Source of the DNA: Bacillota bacterium
GTDB taxonomy: Bacteria; Bacillota; Limnochordia; DTU087
DNA length: 64,000 nucleotides
Reading direction: 5' to 3'
Assembly (NCBI GenBank): GCA_012798695.1
Contig: JAAZMR010000070.1
Location: forward strand, 62,001 to 126,000
The notes under the pieces are model-generated. The model worked only from the letters and a program-made list of their open reading frames with translations, did no database searches and had not been told where the DNA came from. Positions within the stretch are counted from its first letter, which is position 1. Each line of letters opens with the position of its first letter. Position numbers and translations under genes: made by a program. Shown here piece by piece: positions 1 through 7,191 of this stretch.

Positions 1-1
1 C

Positions 2-1006
2 AATGAGCACTTCTTCCTGGAAGCCTTAGCCGGTGTGGAAGAACAGGAGATCATCACTGCCTTTGTGGAGCAGTATTATTCAACAGCTTCATTTGTCCCT
101 AAGGAATTGCTGCTGCCAGAGAAATTGCTGGAACAGGAAGTGGTTACCCGCTGGTTGAGTGATCGGAAGGGTGCCCGGGTTTACCTGCGAGTACCCCAGC
201 GGGGTGAGAAAAAGCGATTGGTGGAAATGGTGGAACAAAACGCGGAGTTAGTTCTCAAGGAACGGCTTACTAGGGAAGAGAGAGCCCGTTCCCGCAGAGA
301 GCAGGGCCTCCAGGAGCTGGAGTCATACCTAGGCTTAGATCAGCTTCCCCGGCGGATTGAGGCTTTTGATATTTCCAATATCCAAGGGACAGAAGCGGTA
401 GGGTCTATGGTCGTCTTTGAAGAAGGTGAACCGGCACCAGAACAGTATCGGCGATTCAAGATCCGTACCAAGGACACTCCCGATGATTTCGCCATGATGC
501 GGGAGCTAGTTTACCGGCGATTTGCTCGGGGATTGAGGGAACGGGAAGCAGGTGGGGAAGGTGGGTTTGCCGAGGCCCCACAGTTGATCCTAATCGATGG
601 TGGTAAGGGGCAGCTAAATGCCGCCCGCCAGGTCATGTCTGAGCTGGGGATCGAAAATATCTTCGCCTTGGGGCTGGCAGAGCGTCTAGACGAGGTCTAC
701 GTAGAGGACAAGAAGGATCCGCTCCTGCTTCCGCGAGATTCCCAGGCACTCTACATGCTGCAGCACTTACGTGATGAAGCACATCGATTCGCGTTGACAT
801 ATCATCGACAGCTGCGTTCACGGCGTACTACACGTTCGGTTTTGGATGAAATCCCTGGTATAGGGCCCAAACGTAAGAAAGAGTTGATTCGCCGCTTTGG
901 TTCAGTCCAGGCGGTGCGCAATGCCTCTTTAGAGGAGCTCAAGGCAGTCCCGGGTCTGCCACAGATAGTGGCTGAAAGAGTCTATCAGGAATTGCGGCCT
1001 GAGTAA
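2..1006 (+). CDS. uvrC: UvrABC excinuclease subunit C, 3' part
   Basis: This is the C-terminal part of UvrC, the dual-incision nuclease of nucleotide excision repair. The reading frame is open to the left edge of the window, so the N-terminal GIY-YIG domain lies outside. The visible part holds the RNase H-like 5'-incision domain, with acidic motifs in FDISNIQG and LILIDGGKGQ and a later DEAHRFA histidine motif. It ends with a tandem helix-hairpin-helix region (IPGIGPKRKKELIRRFGS, then VPGLPQIVAERV). All recognisable motifs are intact. The gene stops about 190 bp before the next operon, which has its own promoter. Confidence 0.96.
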   Translation, partial: NEHFFLEALAGVEEQEIITAFVEQYYSTASFVPKELLLPEKLLEQEVVTRWLSDRKGARVYLRVPQRGEKKRLVEMVEQNAELVLKERLTREERARSRREQGLQELESYLGLDQLPRRIEAFDISNIQGTEAVGSMVVFEEGEPAPEQYRRFKIRTKDTPDDFAMMRELVYRRFARGLREREAGGEGGFAEAPQLILIDGGKGQLNAARQVMSELGIENIFALGLAERLDEVYVEDKKDPLLLPRDSQALYMLQHLRDEAHRFALTYHRQLRSRRTTRSVLDEIPGIGPKRKKELIRRFGSVQAVRNASLEELKAVPGLPQIVAERVYQELRPE

Positions 1007-1040
1007 CTTCGATGAATACAGCTATGCTCTATTGCTTGCC

Positions 1041-1065
1041 AAGGGGGGTGATGATAGCCCCCCTT
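1041..1065 (+). terminator. GC-rich hairpin after uvrC
   Basis: An 8-bp stem (AAGGGGGG/CCCCCCTT) encloses a 9-nt loop 35 bp after the uvrC stop. Only two T residues follow, so it is a weak or atypical terminator candidate. Confidence 0.4.
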
Positions 1066-1104
1066 ACCTGATCGACGAATGGCAATCATTGTGTAATCTT
1101 CCTA

Positions 1105-1133
1105 TTGACTCCAACCACCGATCCGCGTATAAT
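1105..1133 (+). promoter_or_regulatory. SigA-type promoter of the DUF2089 operon
   Basis: The -35 box TTGACT (1105-1110) and a perfect -10 box TATAAT (1128-1133) are separated by 17 bp. This lies about 60 bp before the DUF2089 start codon and fits a vegetative sigma-70-type promoter. Confidence 0.8.
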
Positions 1134-1196
1134 TTGAGGTGGGACATTAATAATATTAATATGGCAATGAACAAATGTGAAGGTCGAGGTGAATAA

Positions 1197-1607
1197 ATGG
1201 TGGGCAGACGGGTATTAGGTGCTTGTCCAGTGTGTGGTAATCCGATGCAAGTGACGGGCCTTCACTGTCAGAGCTGTGACTCATCGCTCAACGGGTCTTT
1301 TGAGCTCTGCAAGTTCTGTCGATTAACCGAAGAACAGCAATGGTTTGTGGAGGTGTTTATTGCCGCCAGAGGCAATATCAAGGAGGTGGAGCGCATTCTG
1401 GGAATATCCTACCCCACGGTCCGCAGTCGGCTAGACGGAATAGTGGAGGGGTTGGGGTATGCAGTTCAGCACTCCAGTGACCAGAAAGACTCGGACTTGG
1501 AGCCAGAGGAGCGGCGACAGATTTTGGAAGCCCTGGATAGGGGCGATATTGATGCTGAAGAAGCGATTCGCCGCCTGCGCGGTCAAGAGAATGCCACCAA
1601 ACGGTGA
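1197..1607 (+). CDS. DUF2089 zinc-ribbon/HTH protein
   Basis: This 136-residue protein belongs to the DUF2089 family of probable regulators. Cysteine pairs at residues 10/13 and 24/27, plus 38/41, form a zinc ribbon. Residues about 60-85 (KEVERILGISYPTVRSRLDG) look like a helix-turn-helix. The tail, about 101-129, is a short helical segment (EERRQILEALDRGDIDAEEA) that recurs at the start of the next two proteins. It is the first gene of an operon resembling Bacillus subtilis yvlABCD and may regulate it. That role is inferred from the HTH and the position. Confidence 0.85.
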   Translation: MVGRRVLGACPVCGNPMQVTGLHCQSCDSSLNGSFELCKFCRLTEEQQWFVEVFIAARGNIKEVERILGISYPTVRSRLDGIVEGLGYAVQHSSDQKDSDLEPEERRQILEALDRGDIDAEEAIRRLRGQENATKR

Positions 1608-1630
1608 AGGTGGGTACAGGGGGGAACGGC

Positions 1631-2875
1631 ATGAATGAAGAGAGATTCTTGATTCTGAAAATGGTGGAAGAAGGCAAGATCACTGCCCAAGAAGCCGTCG
1701 CGCTGATCGAAGCTCTGGAGGCAGAATTATCGGTCGAAAGAACTGCCGAGTGGGCAGAAGCAGTTACAGAGGGGAGCACACCCGCGGAAAAAGTGGGGCC
1801 GAGCCAGTGTGCAAAGGTGCAGAATTTGCGTGATGTGGCCGAGAAAGCAGGAGATTCCGAGTTTACGCGCAGGCTGGAAGAAGAGGCCAACCGTTTTGCC
1901 AAAAATGTCGAGGAAGCGGCTGATAAACTTTCCCATGTCATAGAAGAGCGCATTGAAAAGGAAGTCAAGCCTGCTCTGGCTAACCTGCCTAGTTTTCTAG
2001 CCAGTATTCCCGTTATTGGAGAATGGGTGGGCAGCTTCTCCACGATCACCGAAGAGAGGCAAGGTTATTTCGCGGCTGATACAGTAGAACTGGATATTGC
2101 TACAGAGAATGGTTCTATTGAAGTGGAGGGCTGGTTGGAAGATCACTATCGTCTGGTTCTGAAGAAAAAAGTGCGGAGCAATGGTGAAGAATCTGCTAGA
2201 GAGAGGGCCGCGGAAATCGTTGAAATCAACGAAACCATTGATGCAATGCGGATAGTCAGCAAGGCAGGCCCTAATGAGGCTTTGCATATCAGATTGACCG
2301 TACCTCAAGATAAGCTCTACCGACTGAAGTTCTCTACATCTAATGGAGAGGTAAAGGGGGCATCTTTGACCAATGTCGGCGGCAGTATTGTCACTTCCAA
2401 TGGCAGAGTAGGGCTAAAGGACTTGAATGGTGAAAGACTGACAGCTCGCACATCCAATGGCTCTGTAGAATGTGATAATATGAGCATGCGGGAGCTGATT
2501 TTGACAACATCGAATGGGCGGATCAAAGCCGATGGATTTGCCGAACGCCTAGAGGCGCGTACCTCCAATGGCAGCATTCAAGTAGAGCCCCGGCTGGGAG
2601 AATCTCTGCAAGAGCAATCATTGGATCTACACACATCGAATGGCGGCATCCAAGTACGACTGCCGCTGGCTTTGCAGAATGCCTGTTGGCTGGATGCTAG
2701 TAACAGTTTTAGTGCCATTAAGGTAAGCTTAGATGATCTGTTGTACCACATTCGCGAGCACTCCTTTGGGCACAACCGCATCCAGGCAGAGACCAAAGGC
2801 TATGCCAAAGCTGATGCCAGAATTTCCGTACATGCCCGCACTAGCAATGGCGGGATCAGTATTGAGAAAGCGTGA
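1631..2875 (+). CDS. DUF4097 beta-repeat protein (YvlB-like)
   Basis: This 414-residue protein begins with a SHOCT-like helical segment (EERFLILKMVEEGKITAQEA), followed by a helical linker and then a DUF4097 beta-solenoid-like domain. The domain contains seven TSNG motifs at regular spacing, each followed by a beta-strand pattern such as GRVGL or GSIQV. No signal peptide is visible. The family includes YvlB and LiaX-type proteins linked to cell-envelope stress. The start was set at the ATG at 1631, which has an AGGGGGG ribosome-binding site. An upstream GTG at 1604 overlaps the previous stop and lacks such a site. The biochemical function is not known. Confidence 0.82.
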   Translation: MNEERFLILKMVEEGKITAQEAVALIEALEAELSVERTAEWAEAVTEGSTPAEKVGPSQCAKVQNLRDVAEKAGDSEFTRRLEEEANRFAKNVEEAADKLSHVIEERIEKEVKPALANLPSFLASIPVIGEWVGSFSTITEERQGYFAADTVELDIATENGSIEVEGWLEDHYRLVLKKKVRSNGEESARERAAEIVEINETIDAMRIVSKAGPNEALHIRLTVPQDKLYRLKFSTSNGEVKGASLTNVGGSIVTSNGRVGLKDLNGERLTARTSNGSVECDNMSMRELILTTSNGRIKADGFAERLEARTSNGSIQVEPRLGESLQEQSLDLHTSNGGIQVRLPLALQNACWLDASNSFSAIKVSLDDLLYHIREHSFGHNRIQAETKGYAKADARISVHARTSNGGISIEKA

Positions 2876-2918
2876 GTTGTGGGGTAGCTAGGCAAAGACA
2901 ATCTGGGGAGGCGAGAAA

Positions 2919-3278
2919 ATGCGAGAAGAGCGCCTACAGATACTGCGGATGCTGAAGGATGACAAGATAACGGTGCAAGAGACAAATTCCCTGCTGGAGG
3001 CCTTGCAGTCAACGGGTGCAGCTGATGGAGCTCTGGATGGGCGGGGCCGTTCCCTACGGGTACGAGTAATAGAAGATGGCAAGCAGCGGGTGAACATGAA
3101 TTTGCCCTTGGGGCTGGTGCGAGTCGCGTCCCGATTGATTCCCCGGGATGTGTGGAAAGAGTCATTTGATGCGATTGACTGGGAGGACTTAGTCAAGGCA
3201 GTTCAAGAGGGTGCGAGGGGAAAACTACTGGAAGTAACAGATGATGATGGAACCTTTGTCGAGATAGTCGTTCAGTAA
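2919..3278 (+). CDS. Small SHOCT-like-domain protein
   Basis: This 119-residue protein has the same N-terminal helical module as its two upstream neighbours (EERLQILRMLKDDKITVQET). About 85 further residues look like an alpha/beta domain, with no membrane segment or known catalytic motif. The ribosome-binding site is GGGGAGG. Its place between DUF4097 and PspC genes suggests a role in the same envelope-stress module, perhaps protein-protein contact through the shared segment. I do not recognise the C-terminal part. Confidence 0.75.
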   Translation: MREERLQILRMLKDDKITVQETNSLLEALQSTGAADGALDGRGRSLRVRVIEDGKQRVNMNLPLGLVRVASRLIPRDVWKESFDAIDWEDLVKAVQEGARGKLLEVTDDDGTFVEIVVQ

Positions 3279-3297
3279 GGATGGGGGAGGGGGTACA

Positions 3298-3489
3298 TTG
3301 AGAAGGTTAACCCGATCACAAAATAACCGGATGCTGGCAGGAGTGTGTGGAGGTTTGGCTGAATACTTCGGTATCGATGCGACGATCATCCGGTTGCTGT
3401 GGACCATTATTTCTATCTGTACGGTTTGGCCTGGGTTCGTAGCATACATTTTGGCGTGGATTATCGTTCCACCTGATTCAAGCTTATAA
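3298..3489 (+). CDS. PspC-domain membrane protein (YvlC-like)
   Basis: This 63-residue protein is a minimal PspC domain. It has a basic start (RRLTRSQNNRMLAGVCGG), the family sequence GLAEYFGIDATIIRLLW, and one or two hydrophobic segments ending in AYILAWIIVP. PspC-type proteins act at the cytoplasmic membrane in phage-shock or envelope-stress responses. It starts at TTG 3298 behind a strong GGGGGAGGGGG site, 19 bp after the previous stop, and is clearly co-transcribed. Confidence 0.88.
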   Translation: MRRLTRSQNNRMLAGVCGGLAEYFGIDATIIRLLWTIISICTVWPGFVAYILAWIIVPPDSSL

Positions 3490-3565
3490 GTCCCAGATGC
3501 CAAACACTATGGGAAGAGCCCACCCCCGGGGGGTGGCTGTACATATCTTGATGGAAGGGAGATGA

Positions 3566-3949
3566 GTGTGTCCAGTGTATCATGAGTACTATTCTGCCGC
3601 ATATCGCCGTCGGAGTTGGGTGATTCGATGGTTGATCAATGCCATAGCACTTCTAGTCACTGCCGCGATACTGCCTGGTATTCACGTAAAAAATGTCTTT
3701 GCAGCCCTGTTAGCAGCAGCCGTTATGGGAATAGTTAATGCCTTTGTGCGACCGATATTTTTGTTGTTAACGCTGCCGCTTAATCTCCTCACCTTGGGGT
3801 TATTTACCTTTGTCCTTAATGGATTAATGCTGCTTTTGGCAGCAGTCTTTGTGCCGGGTTTCACTGTATCGGGCCTCATGTCAGCCATCGGTGGAGCTTT
3901 GCTGTTAGGACTCGTTAGCAGTCTCATCAGCAGGGTAGCACGGGCCTAA
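3566..3949 (+). CDS. YvlD-like membrane protein (phage holin 4_2 family)
   Basis: This 127-residue integral membrane protein has about four hydrophobic helices and the family sequences NAFVRPIFLLLTLPLNLLTLG and VNGLMLLL-like segments. The Pfam name is phage_holin_4_2, but chromosomal members such as B. subtilis YvlD sit in envelope-stress operons rather than prophages. No phage genes are nearby. The start is taken as GTG 3566 behind AAGGGAG; GTG 3575 is an alternative. It closes the operon and is followed by a terminator. Confidence 0.85.
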   Translation: MCPVYHEYYSAAYRRRSWVIRWLINAIALLVTAAILPGIHVKNVFAALLAAAVMGIVNAFVRPIFLLLTLPLNLLTLGLFTFVLNGLMLLLAAVFVPGFTVSGLMSAIGGALLLGLVSSLISRVARA

Positions 3950-3987
3950 AACCAGATGGGTTGGATGCAAGGGAAAGGATTGCTGGG

Positions 3988-4024
3988 TGCCGGGATTGGG
4001 AATCGGTGGCCCGGCATTCTTTTT
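3988..4024 (+). terminator. Intrinsic terminator of the yvl-like operon
   Basis: A TGCCGGG/CCCGGCA stem (3988-3994 with 4010-4016) is followed directly by a T-rich run (TTCTTTTT). Confidence 0.8.
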
Positions 4025-4036
4025 AGGTCATGTATC

Positions 4037-4065
4037 TTGCAATCGCTCAGGAGGTGGGATATCAT
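4037..4065 (+). promoter_or_regulatory. Candidate promoter for the HAD gene
   Basis: TTGCAA (4037-4042) and TATCAT (4060-4065) are 17 bp apart and lie just after the preceding terminator, about 40 bp before the start codon. Confidence 0.5.
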
Positions 4066-4103
4066 AGCCGTGGTGTTTCCAGAAATCTACTAGGAGGAGC
4101 AGC

Positions 4104-4910
4104 ATGTCAATTAGACTGATTGCTATCGATATAGATGATACCCTGATTACTGATCAGCTGGTTATACCCCCAGCTTGTAAGGATGCCATAGCTCAAGCGA
4201 GGGCTCAAGGTGTGAAGGTGGTCCTAGCTACCGGACGCATGCTGGAGTCGACGGCTCCCTTTGCTCAAGAATTGGGGCTTACCGAACCACTTATCTGCTA
4301 CAATGGAGCTTTGATTCAGGCATCCAATGATGGCCCCCCTCTTGTCCACCACACCATACCACTAGCACTTGCTCGGGAGATCGTATCTTTGGGCCAAGCC
4401 GAAGGCTTACACGTGAATGCCTATCTCAATGGGCGCATGTATGTAGATGAAATCAATGAATATACCAGGTTTTATTCTTCCTTTACCAAGACTAAGGCTC
4501 ATCCTGTCGGTGACTTACTAGCCTTTATTGATCAGCCGCCCACAAAACTGCTCTATGTCTGTGAGGTGGAGCTCGCTGAAAAATGGCGCATAGTTTTGCA
4601 GCAGCAATATCAAGGCAGACTGGAGGTATTTCGCTCCAAGCCCCAATATGTTGAATTCACTAACCTGGGAGTCTCGAAGGGAGCTGCCCTCCGGGAGCTG
4701 GCAGAGTTATATGGCTTGACATCGGCAGAGGTAATGGCGATTGGTGATAGCTTCAACGATGTTCCTATGCTGGAGTATGCCGGTATCGGTGTGGCCGTCG
4801 CCAACGCGCCGGTGGCAGTGCGTGCTCAGGCCGATCATGTTACTGCATCTAATGAAGAATTCGGTGTGGCTGAAGCCATCAACCGTTTTGTCCTGAAAAA
4901 AAGCATCTAG
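4104..4910 (+). CDS. Cof-type HAD-IIB family phosphatase
   Basis: This 268-residue cytosolic hydrolase belongs to the HAD superfamily, Cof subfamily. Motif I is IAIDIDDTL, with the nucleophile and acid/base aspartates at residues 9 and 11. Motif II is the threonine in LATGRM. The motif III lysine is in VSKGAAL, and motif IV is GDSFNDVPML. The C2-type cap lies between motifs II and III. Such enzymes remove phosphate from sugar phosphates, nucleotides or flavin precursors, and the substrate cannot be read from sequence. The gene has an AGGAGGAG site and is monocistronic, flanked by terminators. Confidence 0.93.
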   Translation: MSIRLIAIDIDDTLITDQLVIPPACKDAIAQARAQGVKVVLATGRMLESTAPFAQELGLTEPLICYNGALIQASNDGPPLVHHTIPLALAREIVSLGQAEGLHVNAYLNGRMYVDEINEYTRFYSSFTKTKAHPVGDLLAFIDQPPTKLLYVCEVELAEKWRIVLQQQYQGRLEVFRSKPQYVEFTNLGVSKGAALRELAELYGLTSAEVMAIGDSFNDVPMLEYAGIGVAVANAPVAVRAQADHVTASNEEFGVAEAINRFVLKKSI

Positions 4911-4942
4911 CAGGTTGGACACATCTTAAAGATACAATCTTC

Positions 4943-4977
4943 ACGGTAGCTATGCTGATAGCTGCCGTTTTCTGTTT
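4943..4977 (+). terminator. Intrinsic terminator after the HAD gene
   Basis: An 11-bp stem (4943-4953 with 4958-4968, one G-U pair) with a 4-nt loop is followed by TTT, CTG and TTT. Confidence 0.85.
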
Positions 4978-5515
4978 GTAGAGCCAAAAAGTGATGCTGA
5001 GCCGGTGGCAGGATCGCCATCAGTGAAAGCGAATATGGTTAACTGACCTGATAACAAATGTAAGTCACAGGTGCCCTGGCCAGGGCGAGTGGGGCAGCAA
5101 GACATAGCAATTCTGGTAAGAGTTACACGCCCTGGGCTGGCAGGAAAGGCAGATAGAGAGTCGAAATCAGCAATGTGAAGTGATGGTCTTAAATTTCTAT
5201 CACAAAGCGGACTGACTAATATCAGTCAGCGCAAGCTCCCAAAACAAGTTATCAAGTTTTATCATCTGGCCTCATAGCTAGACGGGGAATAAGAAAGGAG
5301 GTGAAACAACCCTAAGTGCCCTGTTTAGCTGCAGCTGGATGGTAAAAGAAGCAGCATCAAATGCGGTCAAGTGGGAACCATTGAGGAAACATGGATACTC
5401 ATAGGAGTCCCCCTTGACGTACCAGACGATGCTGCCCATATAGCAAGTAGTTGCAGTGAACACTCTGAGCAAGTAAAAATTAAAGAAACTAAGCAAGACT
5501 TAGGGGGACTAACAG
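4978..5515 (+). other. 538-bp non-coding leader region of the first barrel gene
   Basis: No convincing gene lies here. The region contains a perfect 14-bp palindrome, GCCCTGGCCAGGGC (5073-5086). Its right half and the next base (5080-5087) could instead pair with CGCCCTGG at 5128-5135. A hairpin CTGACT/AGTCAG lies at 5212-5229, and a far-upstream Shine-Dalgarno sequence at 5293-5301. I could not match it to a known riboswitch class. It is probably a promoter region plus a long 5' untranslated leader. Confidence 0.5.
5293..5301 (+). promoter_or_regulatory. STAB-SD-like sequence (GAAAGGAGG) far upstream of the start
   Basis: GAAAGGAGG lies 215 nt before the start codon of the barrel gene and begins no usable reading frame: the adjacent GTG would give GTG AAA CAA CCC TAA. 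The same nine bases occur in the leader of the second barrel gene. It equals the STAB-SD motif known from cry3A, where ribosome binding protects the mRNA 5' end. The role here is inferred. Confidence 0.55.
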
Positions 5516-6706
5516 ATGAAGAAACTAGCTATAGCACTTGTTGCAGCATTAGTGCTCGCACTGGCGGCTCCGGCCCTAGCAGCCGACATCAACCTCGGCG
5601 GCTCGCTGGAAACCCGCTTCAACTTCGGACCTAAGAATGCCGAGGAGCCCTGGAAAGACTGGGGTATCGAAGCTGATAACGGCATGTCCATGAAATTGGA
5701 CGTCAATGCCGGTGACAGAATTCGGGTAGGTCTGGAGTTTGGTGAAGAGAGAATCGGTTTGGATGAAGATGACGAACTGGATGAGGGTCATAACGATCCT
5801 ACCGGTGAGGAACCTGGACAACTGGATATTACACTAGAAAAAGCTTATCTAGAGACTACCGGTGCTTTCTGGAACGGTGGTCCAGAGCTAGTCACCACTC
5901 TGGGTGATATCGACGTAGATTTCAATGATTATGTTGGTAGCCTCAGTGATGGCAATGGTATCAAGGTTGAGGGTCTCGAAGTTGGCCCTGTCAATGCCAG
6001 AGCTTTCTATGCCTGGGATCAAGGGCAAGTAGGTGCCGCAGTTGACACCACCTATGCCGATATCGACCTAGGTGCAGCTGTCGTAACCGATGGCGAGAAT
6101 ATCGAGGCTGCCGGTAGTGCCGGTACCGAGATCTCTGGTGTGAAGGTAAAGGCAGAGGCTGCTATGGACGAAGGCTCCAACTTTGCTTACAAGTTGACCG
6201 GGGAAACCGAGGTCATGCCCAATGTTACAGTCAAGGGCGGCTACCGTGACTCCGAGAACTTCAGCAGCCAGAATGCTAAGTTGGATGATGATGATGAACC
6301 CGTTGCCTATGATAATGAAAAGGGTTTCAATGTTGGCGTAGCTACTACTCAGTATGGCATCGATATGGAAGCTAACTATGATCAGCCCACAGAGAAGGTC
6401 ACCTTCTCCGCTGACAAAGAGCTCGAACTGGCTGGCCTGAACATCAAGGGCGAATATGATGCCAAGTTTATCAAGGACCAAGCCATTGAGCACAAAGTCA
6501 AGGTAACATCACCGATGGAACTGGTGCCTCAGCTGCAAGGCCTAGAGCTCAGTGCCGGTGCTACCATCAACAAGGATAATACTGAAGGCGAGAACAGCTG
6601 GAACGTAGGTGCTGATTACGAAGCTCCTAACGGTATCAATGTTGGTGCCAAGTATCACTCCAATGATGGCCCCTCCGCATATGCTGGCCTCAAAGTCGAG
6701 TTCTAA
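5516..6706 (+). CDS. Predicted outer-membrane beta-barrel protein
   Basis: This 396-residue protein starts with a clear signal peptide (MKKLAIALVAALVLALAAPALAA, cleavage near residue 22-23). The mature part is acidic, cysteine-free and made of short alternating beta-strand segments separated by Asp/Glu/Gly-rich turns. It ends in LKVEF, a C-terminal aromatic residue typical of the insertion signal of outer-membrane barrels. It has no SLH domain and no match I recognise to a named porin. The start is ATG 5516, behind a GGGGGA site. It has its own long leader and terminator, which suggests an abundant, separately controlled product. A secreted surface protein is an alternative. Confidence 0.65.
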   Translation: MKKLAIALVAALVLALAAPALAADINLGGSLETRFNFGPKNAEEPWKDWGIEADNGMSMKLDVNAGDRIRVGLEFGEERIGLDEDDELDEGHNDPTGEEPGQLDITLEKAYLETTGAFWNGGPELVTTLGDIDVDFNDYVGSLSDGNGIKVEGLEVGPVNARAFYAWDQGQVGAAVDTTYADIDLGAAVVTDGENIEAAGSAGTEISGVKVKAEAAMDEGSNFAYKLTGETEVMPNVTVKGGYRDSENFSSQNAKLDDDDEPVAYDNEKGFNVGVATTQYGIDMEANYDQPTEKVTFSADKELELAGLNIKGEYDAKFIKDQAIEHKVKVTSPMELVPQLQGLELSAGATINKDNTEGENSWNVGADYEAPNGINVGAKYHSNDGPSAYAGLKVEF

Positions 6707-6720
6707 TCACCAATAACCTC

Positions 6721-6749
6721 AAGCCCCTGGCTGATGCCGGGGGCTTTTT
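6721..6749 (+). terminator. Intrinsic terminator of the first barrel gene
   Basis: An 11-bp stem (6721-6731 with 6736-6746, one G-U pair) with a TGAT loop ends in a TTTTT run. Confidence 0.93.
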
Positions 6750-7191
6750 CATCCCCTCAGCCAAATAGCTCTCGTTTTCGGAAAAAGGTCCTAAGCTTGA
6801 AGGAACAATGTATAGTTAGGCAGAATAAAGAATATAGAAAAGTAACAGCAGCTATAGGCAGCCACTCCTTTCCTTGGGGATTCTGTGGGAAACTGCTTTT
6901 TTGCAGAAAAATTTCCAGCTCATAGGCAGGAGTTTGGTGGGTGAGAAAGAATACATCACCAGAGCCCTTGCTTTACTATTTCTATATGAGAACATGTGTC
7001 TATGATCCCGGGAAGGGCTTGGTATGAAAGGAGGTGCACCCAACCAGTTTGGCCAAGACCTCAGGTGGGAGAACATAGAGGTGCGGACGTTGAATATGAG
7101 GAGAAAAAGGAAACGAGGATACTTTTTCCACCCCTCTGCTCACATACCGCATCAGCAATGGATTGCGAAGACAAACTGAGGGGGATTACAA
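6750..7191 (+). other. 442-bp leader region of the second barrel gene
   Basis: No convincing gene is present. A -10-like TATGAT lies at 7001-7006 without a clear -35 box. A far-upstream Shine-Dalgarno sequence follows about 20 bp later. If transcription starts near 7013, the mRNA leader is about 180 nt long. Confidence 0.45.
7026..7034 (+). promoter_or_regulatory. STAB-SD-like sequence (GAAAGGAGG), second copy
   Basis: The motif is identical to that at 5293-5301 and is also followed by TG. It lies 158 nt before the start codon and serves no recognisable reading frame. It may stabilise the transcript by binding ribosomes. Confidence 0.55.

Noticed and set aside
1378-2049. Long minus-strand frame across DUF2089/DUF4097
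   Set aside because: It is antisense to well-supported genes and Ser/Leu-rich in the way typical of shadow frames.
3566-3949. Prophage holin
   Set aside because: The family name suggests phage, but there are no phage genes around and the operon matches yvl-type envelope genes.
4978-5290. Known riboswitch or housekeeping RNA (cobalamin, FMN, c-di-GMP, SRP, 6S)
   Set aside because: Conserved core sequences of these classes were not found; only generic hairpins were seen.
5301-5315. GTG AAA CAA CCC TAA mini-frame after GAAAGGAGG
   Set aside because: The GTG touches the Shine-Dalgarno sequence, so normal initiation spacing is impossible.
5371-5634. Small + strand frame overlapping the start of the first barrel gene
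   Set aside because: It runs into the signal-peptide region of the barrel gene in another frame, and codon use and composition look random.
6734-6925. Short + strand frame after the first barrel gene
   Set aside because: It starts inside the terminator, has no ribosome-binding site and shows no family resemblance.
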